Below are positions 8,257 through 16,284 of a stretch of DNA of 39,441 nt, piece by piece. Under the pieces are notes generated by a model. The model was not told the DNA's origin. It saw only the letters and a list, made by a program, of their open reading frames with translations, and made no database searches. Source of the stretch: JBAXAB01 sp043718245 (lineage in GTDB: Bacteria > Patescibacteriota > Minisyncoccia > Phycocordibacterales > CAIZLB01); NCBI GenBank assembly GCA_043718245.1, contig JAYSWB010000042.1, positions 1 to 39,441 of the forward strand, written 5' to 3'. A program made the translations under genes and the position numbers. Every line of letters starts with the position of its first letter. Positions within the stretch are counted from its first letter, which is position 1.

Positions 8257-9561
8257 TTATTTTACAAAGTTAATAATTTTAGCTGTTTCTGAAAGGGTTG
8301 TGGTAATTTCGGCACCGTCAGATAGACGCTTGATATTAAAGGCAGTACCTTCTGCTTCAACCGGTCCAACTACAATGATATATGGAATAGATTGTTTGTC
8401 TGCCGATTTGATCTGGTCACCAATTTTCTTTTCTGAGTAATTTATAGCCACGTTCATTCCACCTTTTCGAAGACTTTCGGCAATTAAGTTTGCAGCTTCG
8501 TTAAAATCGCTATCCATGATGCAAATCATTATTTCAGTTGACGATTTGTATATTGGTAGAAGGTTGTGAACTTCTAAGAAATCTCGCATTGTTACGTCAC
8601 CGAGTCCAAACCCAACTGTGGGAACTTTTTCTTCACCGAAAATTTGGAGTAAGTCATCGTAGCGACCTCCACCAAAGAGCGAGCGGTTGTTCTTAGGGTT
8701 TGTGTCAAATACTTCAAAGACAATTCCGGTGTAATAGTCGAAGCCTCGAATGATTGTCTCATCGTATTCCACATTGGTGATGCCGCGTTTTTTTAGCGTC
8801 TCGATAACAATGTCGAGCTCCTGCTTAGCCTCACGAATATTAGGAATTGACATGGCTTCTTCGTATTCGTCACTTTTCTTGCCAAGGTTCAGGAATTTGA
8901 AAGCCTTTCCAACAATTTTCTCTGCTTCGGTATCAAAATCTTCTTGTGGCATCTTGGCTTTTTTATCTATCAGTTTTTGCATTCGCAGTGATTGATCGTC
9001 GTTGAACTCGTACCAGCTGGAGAAAAGGGAATTCAAAAGTTTTCTGCTTGAGATTTTTATGACAAAGTCAGAGGCCGACGCGCCGAACTCTTTTAATAGA
9101 GCGTCGGCCATGCTGATGATTTCAATATCTGCTTCTACTGATGAAATACCAAAAACATCAACATTTAATTGCCAGTGTTCGCGGAGGCGGCCTCTTTGAG
9201 GTCTCTCGTATCTAAATAAATTGGGGATTGAATACCAACGGGCGGGGAAGCCAAGGTCACGTTTTTTGGCTGCTATCATGCGCGCCACCGTTGGAGTCAT
9301 TTCTGGACGCAATGTGACACTGCGATCTCCTCTGTCCACAAATGAATAAGTCTGCTCGTTTATCATTTCTTCTCCAGATTTTGCACGATATAGCTCACTT
9401 GGTTCAATTATAGAGGCGTCATATCGATTGTAGCCGAATTTCTCAGTCACTTTTGACCATTTATCGAATATGTATTTCTGAACTGCCTGATCTTCTGGGT
9501 AAAAATCCCTGACCCCTTTATAGCTGTCTGTTGATAGTTTAGTGCTTTTAGGCGCTTTCAT
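8257..9561 (-). CDS. hisS: Histidyl-tRNA synthetase
   Basis: This 434-residue class II synthetase charges tRNA-His with histidine. Motif 2 (LFRYERPQRGRLREHWQLN) and the histidine-specific signature RGFDYYTGIVFEV are present, as is the C-terminal anticodon-binding domain ending in a VGP-type loop. The length matches the bacterial family. The gene heads a minus-strand cluster with the carboxypeptidase and the exonuclease, and diverges from the pilus operon at 9650. Confidence 0.97.
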   Translation of the reverse strand: MKAPKSTKLSTDSYKGVRDFYPEDQAVQKYIFDKWSKVTEKFGYNRYDASIIEPSELYRAKSGEEMINEQTYSFVDRGDRSVTLRPEMTPTVARMIAAKKRDLGFPARWYSIPNLFRYERPQRGRLREHWQLNVDVFGISSVEADIEIISMADALLKEFGASASDFVIKISSRKLLNSLFSSWYEFNDDQSLRMQKLIDKKAKMPQEDFDTEAEKIVGKAFKFLNLGKKSDEYEEAMSIPNIREAKQELDIVIETLKKRGITNVEYDETIIRGFDYYTGIVFEVFDTNPKNNRSLFGGGRYDDLLQIFGEEKVPTVGFGLGDVTMRDFLEVHNLLPIYKSSTEIMICIMDSDFNEAANLIAESLRKGGMNVAINYSEKKIGDQIKSADKQSIPYIIVVGPVEAEGTAFNIKRLSDGAEITTTLSETAKIINFVK

Positions 9562-9649
9562 AGGGATTATTGTAACGTAATTGGAAAGTTAAAACAATAT
9601 TAAGGTTTTCTTTACTTTTTCTTCATGTCTACCATTTAGACTTTACATT

Positions 9650-10600
9650 ATGCCAAATATTCTGTGGTCATTAAACGGAGACGCAGTTTCTTGTATAGAT
9701 AAGCTTTTATTATATTCCATTGTAAACAATGCGAGCGATATTCACATGGACATAGAAGGTGAGAGAGGCTATATCAAACTTCGTATAAATGGCAGGCTAT
9801 TTTATTACGGCGTCACTGACCTCTTTTTATATCTTGGTTTACTAGGAATAATTAAATCCCGTGCCCACTTGCGAATTGATGTCCATGATCGTGGGCAAGA
9901 TGGTTCCTTTGTTTTCTTTTATAAAAACAAAATCTTTATTCGAGTTTCTATCAATCCGACAGTGCATGGTGAAGCAGTTGTTATGAGAATAGTAAACCCG
10001 AATATTAATAGACTAAAAAATTTAGATGATCTAGGTATGGATAATGAACTTATTACGCGAATTCGAGAGTATACCGATCTTGAAAACTCTTTAATATTAG
10101 TTTCAGGTGCCACTGGTTCTGGAAAAACTACCACAATGTATTCTATGATGGCTGAAATCAATCCAGAGTCTGTTGTAATAATCTCGCTTGAAGAGCCGGT
10201 CGAGAAACATATTCCTAATGTCAGACAAGTTTCTATAAAAAACGCTTTTGGTTATGCCGATGCCTTGCGGGTCGCTTTGAGACAGGATCCAGATGTCATA
10301 GTTATTGGTGAAATACGTGATAGGGAAACTGCCCAGATTGCTATAGAGGCTGCACTTACAGGGCATTTAATTATAGCTGGGGTTCACGGGCGTGACCCGG
10401 TCGATGTAATTTCACGGTTAAAAAATTTAGGTGTAGACGAGTTTTTAATTTCGCAAACACTCTCATTGTCGATACATCAGAAAATGATTTACGGCGAGGT
10501 TGGAATGAGAGTGCAATTTTCGTACCTAGATTTTTTCAAGAACAGTGAAGGCGATTTTTTAAAACTAAAGAAACAAATTAAATATGTCAAAACGAACTGA
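9650..10600 (+). CDS. Type IV pilus/type II secretion ATPase, short form (PilB/PilT-like)
   Basis: A hexameric secretion ATPase that drives pilus extension or retraction at the cytoplasmic face. Walker A is GATGSGKT (153-160); the Asp box (VIISLEEPVEK), Walker B (DPDVIVIGEIRD) and His box (ALTGHLIIAGVHG) follow. At 316 residues it is much shorter than PilB (about 560): the N-terminal GspE_N domain and the tetra-cysteine zinc loop are missing, so it is close to PilT in size. The position at the head of a PilC-prepilin operon argues for an assembly role. It overlaps the next gene by 17 bases. Confidence 0.88.
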   Translation: MPNILWSLNGDAVSCIDKLLLYSIVNNASDIHMDIEGERGYIKLRINGRLFYYGVTDLFLYLGLLGIIKSRAHLRIDVHDRGQDGSFVFFYKNKIFIRVSINPTVHGEAVVMRIVNPNINRLKNLDDLGMDNELITRIREYTDLENSLILVSGATGSGKTTTMYSMMAEINPESVVIISLEEPVEKHIPNVRQVSIKNAFGYADALRVALRQDPDVIVIGEIRDRETAQIAIEAALTGHLIIAGVHGRDPVDVISRLKNLGVDEFLISQTLSLSIHQKMIYGEVGMRVQFSYLDFFKNSEGDFLKLKKQIKYVKTN

Positions 10601-11615
10601 AATTATTTACATTCTTGAAAATTTACATTTTCTCTTGGATTCGGGGATATCGCTCATGGGGTGTCTGGACATACTTTCAAAGAGAAATGGCAATCACAGG
10701 ATTTTAAAGATAAAAGATAATATAGAACAAGGAAAAACATTTAGAGAAGCTTTACTTGTCTCATATAACTATAAAATTCCACATATGATGAACATGTTTA
10801 TTCAAATTGGTGAAGCGTGTGGGAATCTTAGCGCAATGCTTGTAAAAGCAATTGAGACAGATGGGCAAGTAAGAAAAATAAACAGTTCTTTCATAGGGGC
10901 GCTTTCTTACCCATTGTTTATTTGTGCGGTGGCACTTGTCATGATACTTCTAACAATGATAGGAATTATTCCAAAATTGGTCCCAATGTTTCGGGATTTA
11001 CATGTCGAGCTACCGATCTATACAAAGTTTTTTATGGCCAGTTCGGATTTGATCATTCGATATGGAGTTTATGCTTTAATGGTTTTTTGCTTTGTGAGTG
11101 TCTCGGTCGTTTTATTTTTTAGAAAATCACAAAGTTTTAGAATAAAAATAGAGAACTTAATTTTAAGGGTGTGGGGGATTAAGTCGCTATATGTGCGCTA
11201 CCACACCTCAATTATCGCTCTATGTATTTCAGAATACCTTCGCTCGGGATACGCTTTCCATGATGCTATAAAAATGGTTGGTGTATCTGGGAATTCTTAC
11301 ACATACAAGGAGGCTTGCAGGGCGATATCTTCTGATTTACAAAATGGTAAAACCTTATTGGACGCGATAGAGCTTCATAAAACGATTTTGCCGGATTGGT
11401 CACAAGTCTTGGATCTGGCCAGTCAAACAGGGAGACTCCAAGATCAATTTCAGAGGTTTTACTTAGAAAATTTAAGATATTTAGAAAAAGTAAACATTCA
11501 TATTAAAAGATGGTCAGAGCCTGCGCTTATGCTCTTTATAGGAGGGATTATTGCAGTTTTTGCCGTGTCGATCATTAGTCCTATATATAGTGTTGTCCAA
11601 AATGTACGAATATAA
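10584..11615 (+). CDS. pilC: Type IV pilus inner-membrane platform protein (PilC/GspF family)
   Basis: This 343-residue protein has two T2SF domains with the usual repeats: a first helical domain with GISLMGCLDIL...FREALL, a membrane segment near residues 110-132, a second at 152-177, the second T2SF domain (GYAFHDAIKMVG...GKTLLDAIE) and a C-terminal membrane helix (about 312-332). PilC couples the cytoplasmic ATPase to the growing pilus. It overlaps the ATPase gene by 17 bases and the next prepilin gene by 14, so the cluster is one tight operon. Confidence 0.92.
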   Translation: MSKRTEIIYILENLHFLLDSGISLMGCLDILSKRNGNHRILKIKDNIEQGKTFREALLVSYNYKIPHMMNMFIQIGEACGNLSAMLVKAIETDGQVRKINSSFIGALSYPLFICAVALVMILLTMIGIIPKLVPMFRDLHVELPIYTKFFMASSDLIIRYGVYALMVFCFVSVSVVLFFRKSQSFRIKIENLILRVWGIKSLYVRYHTSIIALCISEYLRSGYAFHDAIKMVGVSGNSYTYKEACRAISSDLQNGKTLLDAIELHKTILPDWSQVLDLASQTGRLQDQFQRFYLENLRYLEKVNIHIKRWSEPALMLFIGGIIAVFAVSIISPIYSVVQNVRI

Positions 11616-11973
11616 AAAAGGTTTCACTCTGATTGAGGTTATATTGGTTGTGGGCATGATGGTCACAATGTTTTCAATGGCTATTGGGACTTTGAGCTCC
11701 TTTTCAAATATAAATAAAAAATATATTGAAAAGGACTTTAATGAGACTAGAAGCCTCTTTGAACAAGTGAAATATTTAAAGTTTTTAGGAGAGCAAGACT
11801 TTACCATCGAATGTAACGCTGGAAAAGTAAGTTTGTCACTAGATAATAAAATTATAAGTGAAAAGCACTTCAGTACTCTTTCATGTGACGGGAGCTTAAT
11901 GTTTTCAAGCGGGTCGTCGACATTTGAAGCAAAGATAAATCAATATGGATATGTCACATTCGAAAGGATTTAG
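11602..11973 (+). CDS. Prepilin-like protein 1
   Basis: The 123-residue protein starts MYEYKKGFTLIEVILVV, a type III signal with cleavage after the Gly and Glu at position +5 of the mature form. The following hydrophobic helix and small C-terminal domain are typical of a pseudopilin. I chose the ATG at 11602 because it puts the leader peptide at normal length; longer upstream frames merely read through pilC. It overlaps pilC by 14 bases and the next gene by 29. Confidence 0.88.
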   Translation: MYEYKKGFTLIEVILVVGMMVTMFSMAIGTLSSFSNINKKYIEKDFNETRSLFEQVKYLKFLGEQDFTIECNAGKVSLSLDNKIISEKHFSTLSCDGSLMFSSGSSTFEAKINQYGYVTFERI

Positions 11974-13159
11974 TTTTATAGAAATAATTTTGGTTTTAGC
12001 GATCTCTTCTGTCGTGATTTTGATATTCGTTCAAAATATAAATTTGTCTCAAAAGTTTTCAAACACCAATCCTCAAAGTATCTTTGTAGAAGATGACAAG
12101 CACATATTTGGTCGAGGGCTGTATGCTACTTCACATTTTGTTTTTGCAAATTTACCAGACAGTTTAGGAAAAAGAAATTGTTCTATAGATACCTTGGAAG
12201 AATTCAGTAATACTAGCATTCCACCTTATCAAGGCTTAGATGACGGGGAAGTGGTGGCTATGTATTTACTCGGGGATACATTACTAGCTGGTATGGACTC
12301 GGCTACTTCCTCTGACCCCGATCTTATAATTCTAGATACTAAAAATTGGAATGTTGTTTCAAGGTTGAATACTGGTCCTGGTATTGCAGGGATGGCGCTC
12401 CAAGGCCACTATTTATATCTGGCTAACACCAGTGTAAACTCTCAGTTTCAGGTAGTTGATATATCAAACATATCGGCACCATATTTGCTCGCCAGCTTGA
12501 AAATTCCTGGTAGCTTGTCGTCTAATCCAAAGCTTAATCCTAAGGCCACTTCTATATCATCAAATATTACAAATGAAGGAAAATCTAGAATTTTTTTAGG
12601 AACAGAGAAATCAGATCTAGGTGAAATATTTGTTGCTGATTTTAATGGATCAAGTTTTTCTTTTGTGAACTCTTATTATGCTGGGTCAATTGTAAATGAC
12701 GTATTTGCAGATGGTTCAGGGCTTTGGGCTACTAGTCCTTCTGATGACGAGCTATATCACTATAATGCAAGCGGCACCAAGGATTATGTATTTAATGCAA
12801 ATGGCCAATCAGGAAATGGCAAGAGAATTGACATGCTAGGTCAGGATTTTAAAATACTCGGACGAACTTTTGGGCATGAAGAACTAGTTCAAATTGATGG
12901 ACCATCGCAAAGAGTAGGTGGATCTATCAAGGATCTATTAATAAACATGGATTCAAACGGAAAAATACAAGTTTTAATTTTAGCAAGTATTAAAGGAGAG
13001 GCTGTTCTTCAAGTTTGGGACTCTGTCGACGCAAAATTAAATAAACTAATAAAGTCAATCATTTTGGAGGTTCAATCAAATAGGCTTGCATGCGGAGAAA
13101 ATTCTGTTTTTATTGGAACGGCAAGTTCGACTTTGCCATTTATTATTTTTACACCATGA
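11945..13159 (+). CDS. Prepilin-like protein with LVIVD/beta-propeller-like ectodomain
   Basis: The protein (404 residues, ATG at 11945; an alternative ATG is at 11951) begins with a prepilin leader and helix (SKGFSFIEIILVLAISS), so it should be cut by the prepilin peptidase and embedded in or capping a pilus. The remaining 350 residues look like repeated beta blades: LDDGEVVAMYLLGDTLLAG, GIAGMALQGHYLYLANT, FQVVDISNISAPYLLAS. The last matches the LVIVD-type repeat of bacterial surface propellers. A large propeller on a minor pilin suggests an adhesin-like pilus tip, which would suit an epibiotic cell; this is inference. Confidence 0.8.
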   Translation: MDMSHSKGFSFIEIILVLAISSVVILIFVQNINLSQKFSNTNPQSIFVEDDKHIFGRGLYATSHFVFANLPDSLGKRNCSIDTLEEFSNTSIPPYQGLDDGEVVAMYLLGDTLLAGMDSATSSDPDLIILDTKNWNVVSRLNTGPGIAGMALQGHYLYLANTSVNSQFQVVDISNISAPYLLASLKIPGSLSSNPKLNPKATSISSNITNEGKSRIFLGTEKSDLGEIFVADFNGSSFSFVNSYYAGSIVNDVFADGSGLWATSPSDDELYHYNASGTKDYVFNANGQSGNGKRIDMLGQDFKILGRTFGHEELVQIDGPSQRVGGSIKDLLINMDSNGKIQVLILASIKGEAVLQVWDSVDAKLNKLIKSIILEVQSNRLACGENSVFIGTASSTLPFIIFTP

Positions 13160-13590
13160 CCAAAAAAAGAGGATTCACTTTGATTGAAGTTCTAATATCA
13201 CTTGGTATTTTTGCCTACGTTTTTTCATCACTTATGATTCTATTTTTTCAATTTTCAAAGAACACCACTGGTGAAGAAAAGTGTTCTCCATTCACACTTA
13301 TCTTGATCCAAAAAATTCTTACTGAAGATATGATGATGCAAGTGACCTCAACAACAAAGATGGTTCTATTTGATAGTGAGACTCTATGGGCCGAATCAAA
13401 TGCACTATATCTTTTTAAAAACACAAAAGAGGATGAATTTTTAAGAAATAAGAATGATTTTCAGCTTGATTCTTGTGACGTATCATTTTATATAAACTCC
13501 AATATTACGGCACCACTCCTTAATACTTCAAAATGCTTAGATTTTCAATATAAAAGAGGCTCTTCACAAACTATATGTGCTTTAAAATGA
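13156..13590 (+). CDS. Prepilin-like protein 3
   Basis: From the ATG at 13156 the protein has 144 residues and begins MTKKRGFTLIEVLISLG, again a type III prepilin leader with Glu at +5. The rest is a small domain with several Cys residues (for example in the SCDVSF and KCLDFQ stretches) that could form a disulfide, perhaps by the DsbA-like protein at 6.0 kb. The start overlaps the previous stop as ATGA, implying translational coupling. It closes the pilus operon. Confidence 0.85.
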   Translation: MTKKRGFTLIEVLISLGIFAYVFSSLMILFFQFSKNTTGEEKCSPFTLILIQKILTEDMMMQVTSTTKMVLFDSETLWAESNALYLFKNTKEDEFLRNKNDFQLDSCDVSFYINSNITAPLLNTSKCLDFQYKRGSSQTICALK

Positions 13591-13593
13591 ATG

Positions 13594-13602
13594 TGCTAAA
13601 AT
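13594..13602 (+). promoter_or_regulatory. Extended -10 promoter element (TGCTAAAAT)
   Basis: TGCTAAAAT lies 9 bases before the ATG at 13612, so transcription should begin within about four bases of the start codon. It also shows that a TTG codon at 13606 is upstream of the likely transcript start and is not the true initiation codon. Confidence 0.6.
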
Positions 13603-13611
13603 ATATTGGAT

Positions 13612-14475
13612 ATGATTCCCAGCACTCCAAATAATAGAAGGTACACCACACCATTTGGAAGCGGTCCCTCTACATCTACGAGCACCTCGTATTCAACTGG
13701 CCATCCTATGAATAATTCGGCAGACCTGGCACGCGAGCATGGAAGCGCAAATGAAGTTAATTCAGCAGAGCAATTACGAATGCAGCATCTCAAGGATCAG
13801 ATGAAACGCAGTCAAAATGAAATTGCAAAGACTCAGTTCCATGAAAAGGAGAGAAAACTTGAGTTGTTGAATCAAGATAGGAGGGCGCTTGAATCTGAGA
13901 TTCGGAGACTTGAATCCGAATCTGTGAAGCTTCATGTTGAATTAACCGCAACGGAAAGAAGAGTCAATGAGGGGGATGATGTTGCAAAAAAAGCAAAAGA
14001 CGAAATTAGGAAAATAGAACTAGAAATCACTGAGGCACAAAGGAAGAATTTAGAAACGAGCAAAAAATCGCAAAACCAAGCTACGCATTTAAATTTGATA
14101 CGATCTGACGTTCAGCGTCTTACTGATTTAATCAGGAGTCTTGAACTTCAAGTAACTAATGCCAAGCGAGATTTGGATGCCAAAAATCATGAGGTTACAC
14201 GTATTGCAGGAGAAATTTCTAAGTCTAGCGAAGATGCTCGATCTGCTAGCGAAGCTCTCATGCAGCAGAAAAAGATAACAGATCAAAAAAATCAAGAAAT
14301 AAAGGAACATGAAGCAAAGAAGGCGTTGACAAGTAAAGAAGAGGTAAACAAAAGGCGAGCAATAGAAGAATTGGAAACAAAAAAGCGAAACGACCAGGTT
14401 CAATTAGAAAAAGTAAAACGTGAAGTTGTTACTTTGGAAAATGAGATGAGATCTTTATCTACAAAGATGAAATAA
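13612..14475 (+). CDS. Long coiled-coil protein, function unknown
   Basis: The 287-residue protein has a Ser/Thr/Pro-rich disordered N-terminus (about 1-45) followed by an almost continuous coiled coil (about 50-287) rich in Lys, Glu, Gln and Arg with heptad-like spacing of Leu/Ile. There is no signal peptide or membrane segment, so it is probably cytoplasmic. The start at 13612 is chosen from the promoter position. Its 3' end overlaps the convergent gpmI gene by 17 bases. Such proteins can be structural or scaffolding; I cannot assign one function. Confidence 0.75.
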   Translation: MIPSTPNNRRYTTPFGSGPSTSTSTSYSTGHPMNNSADLAREHGSANEVNSAEQLRMQHLKDQMKRSQNEIAKTQFHEKERKLELLNQDRRALESEIRRLESESVKLHVELTATERRVNEGDDVAKKAKDEIRKIELEITEAQRKNLETSKKSQNQATHLNLIRSDVQRLTDLIRSLELQVTNAKRDLDAKNHEVTRIAGEISKSSEDARSASEALMQQKKITDQKNQEIKEHEAKKALTSKEEVNKRRAIEELETKKRNDQVQLEKVKREVVTLENEMRSLSTKMK

Positions 14476-15958
14476 TCAAGCTGTTGCCTAGCATGAAATC
14501 AGGTTTTTGAATTTCCATAAGCTCTAGAATTGTAGGTGTGATGTCTGCCAAACTCCCATCATTTTTAAGATCAATATTTTGTTTTGTCACAATCGCGGGT
14601 ACCGGGTTAATCGTATGAGCAGTGTGCTTTACCCCTGTTTGTTGATCGATGTTTACTTCGGCATTTCCATGATCTGCGGTAATAAATGCAACTCCACCTT
14701 TCGAAAGAAGAGCTTCAACTACGCGACCCAGCTGTAAATCTACTTCCTCAACAGCCTCGACAATGGCAGGAACATTTGCCGTATGCCCAACCATGTCAGG
14801 ATTTGCCCAATTTATAAAAATAAAATTTGTACCATTGTTGATGTGTTCGATCGCTTTGTCAGCAATAGCCTCAGCTCGCATTTTTGGTGCTTGATCGTGT
14901 GTCTGTACGTCCTTTCTGCTTTGAAGAAGTTCGTGTGATTCTCCTGGGTAAGGATTTTCTACGCCACCGTTTAGAAAATATGTTGCGTGCGGGAACTTTT
15001 CAGTTTCAGCGATGTGGGCTTGAGTGTAACCTTTTAATGAAATTTCTTTTGCCAAAGTGGTTTCAATACTAACAGAAGGGAAGGCGACCAATGTGTCATA
15101 TTCTGTTCCATATGAAGTAAGTGTTGCAAATAGAATATCTTTTTTCTCCATAATTTTCTTGGAAAGCATGCGAGCACGATCTGCACGAAAGTTGAAAAAG
15201 AAAACCGCATCATTTTTTGAAATCTTTTCTGCCTTTTGGAGCACGATAGGTTCCAAATGCTCATCTAATTTTCCTTCTTTATATAGGTTTTCAAGAAAAT
15301 CCGATGGCTTTATTTCACAAATGTTTCCATTAGACTCGAAAAGTGCTTTTTCTACCCTCGATAATCTATCCCAATTGTTATCGCGATCCATAGCAAAAAA
15401 TCTGCCAGAAACTGTAGCGATGAAGGCCATTGGAATTTCCTGGAGAACTTCTTCCAAATCTTTAATGTATTTTGAAGCACTTTGGGGTGGGGTATCACGA
15501 CCGTCGGTAAATATGTGAATGGCAACTTTTCTAATATTGTGTTTTTTAGCAGCTCTTAAAAATGCAAACAAGTGGTCGGAGTGCGCGTGAACACCTCCGT
15601 CACCAAGAAGTCCTTGAACATGTAGGGTGGAATTGTGTTTTTTAACGTGATCGAAGAGGGAAAGGAAAACAGGATTTTTTTCGAACTCACCAGATTGAAT
15701 TGCTTTTTTTATTCTGACGAGATCAGTATCGATGGCGCGACCTGCACCAATTGTAGTGTGACCGATTTCACTATTTCCCATTTGTCCTTCGGGAAGTCCA
15801 ACTGCTTCGCCAGAAGCTTCGAGTAATGTGTGAGGATAAGTTTTCCAATACCTATCAAAATTTGGAGTTTTAGCAGATGCGACTGCATTGTCTTTAGTTT
15901 CTTCGCGGTAACCCCAGCCGTCGAGGATGATGAGGAGGGTTTGAGTGGGTTTTTTCAT
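14459..15958 (-). CDS. gpmI: 2,3-bisphosphoglycerate-independent phosphoglycerate mutase
   Basis: This 499-residue enzyme interconverts 3- and 2-phosphoglycerate in lower glycolysis. The alkaline-phosphatase-fold metal site is visible at LLIILDGWGYRE (7-18), the phosphoserine is S63 in GNSEIGH, and late metal ligands are in FITADHGNAEV. The length is normal for the family. TAAAAT-type -10 boxes lie just upstream on the minus strand (15975-15970), giving a leader of only a few bases. Enolase, the next step of the pathway, is encoded on the same strand at 16285-17616. Confidence 0.96.
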   Translation of the reverse strand: MKKPTQTLLIILDGWGYREETKDNAVASAKTPNFDRYWKTYPHTLLEASGEAVGLPEGQMGNSEIGHTTIGAGRAIDTDLVRIKKAIQSGEFEKNPVFLSLFDHVKKHNSTLHVQGLLGDGGVHAHSDHLFAFLRAAKKHNIRKVAIHIFTDGRDTPPQSASKYIKDLEEVLQEIPMAFIATVSGRFFAMDRDNNWDRLSRVEKALFESNGNICEIKPSDFLENLYKEGKLDEHLEPIVLQKAEKISKNDAVFFFNFRADRARMLSKKIMEKKDILFATLTSYGTEYDTLVAFPSVSIETTLAKEISLKGYTQAHIAETEKFPHATYFLNGGVENPYPGESHELLQSRKDVQTHDQAPKMRAEAIADKAIEHINNGTNFIFINWANPDMVGHTANVPAIVEAVEEVDLQLGRVVEALLSKGGVAFITADHGNAEVNIDQQTGVKHTAHTINPVPAIVTKQNIDLKNDGSLADITPTILELMEIQKPDFMLGNSLIISSL

Positions 15959-16004
15959 ATTGAATTGATATTTTAGCGTATTTTAGGGTAAAGGGGTAGG
16001 GTTG

Positions 16005-16033
16005 TTGACACATTTACATAACCGTGCTAATGT
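16005..16033 (+). promoter_or_regulatory. Strong sigma70-type promoter for the 16-kb RNA
   Basis: TTGACA (16005-16010), an exact 17-base spacer and TAATGT (16028-16033) with an extended TGC. No protein gene follows on the plus strand; the transcript would start near 16040 and run into the terminator at 16233-16266. Confidence 0.75.
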
Positions 16034-16039
16034 ACTTGA

Positions 16040-16266
16040 CGCACCCCTTGGGCATACCAATAGATGGTCGACACAAATCGCCATTCGTATAAGGGACCCA
16101 AGTGATTGTCACTCTGGTGCAAGTACAAAACCCGTCACGCCGCTCGATTTAAGCTAATCACCGTAAGGTTCATCGACGGCCTGACACAACCCATGAGGGC
16201 ACATGACCAGAGCACCCCCGTGAAATGCCAAAGGGCGCGGATCCCCCATAATCCGCGCCCTTTTTT
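16040..16266 (+). ncRNA. Structured non-coding RNA candidate, about 227 nt
   Basis: This segment has its own strong promoter and a perfect terminator but no ORF of note. It folds well by eye: CCCTTGGGCAT (16045-16055) pairs with ATGCCAAAGGG (16225-16235) with one mismatch, closing the molecule; inside are a bulged hairpin around ATGGTCGA/TCGCCAT, a hairpin AGTGA/TCACT, a 7-bp helix CTCTGGT/ACCAGAG, a GCCG-CGAT/ATCG-CGGC helix, and an ACC-GTAA-GGT hairpin with a GNRA tetraloop. It lacks the signatures I know for tmRNA, RNase P RNA and SRP RNA. A 6S-like regulator is one option; identity unknown. Confidence 0.65.
16233..16266 (+). terminator. Strong intrinsic terminator
   Basis: A perfect 10-bp stem GGGCGCGGAT / ATCCGCGCCC with an 8-base loop is followed by six Ts on the plus strand. 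It ends the 16-kb RNA. On the minus strand only three Ts follow, so it is weaker for the enolase transcript. Confidence 0.9.
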
Positions 16267-16284
16267 CTTGCTTGATTTTTATAC

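Noticed and set aside
16040..16266. tmRNA, RNase P RNA or SRP RNA
   Set aside because: No tRNA-like end with a tag ORF, no GAGGAAAGTCC-type core and no GGAAGGAAGCAGC-type SRP loop could be found.
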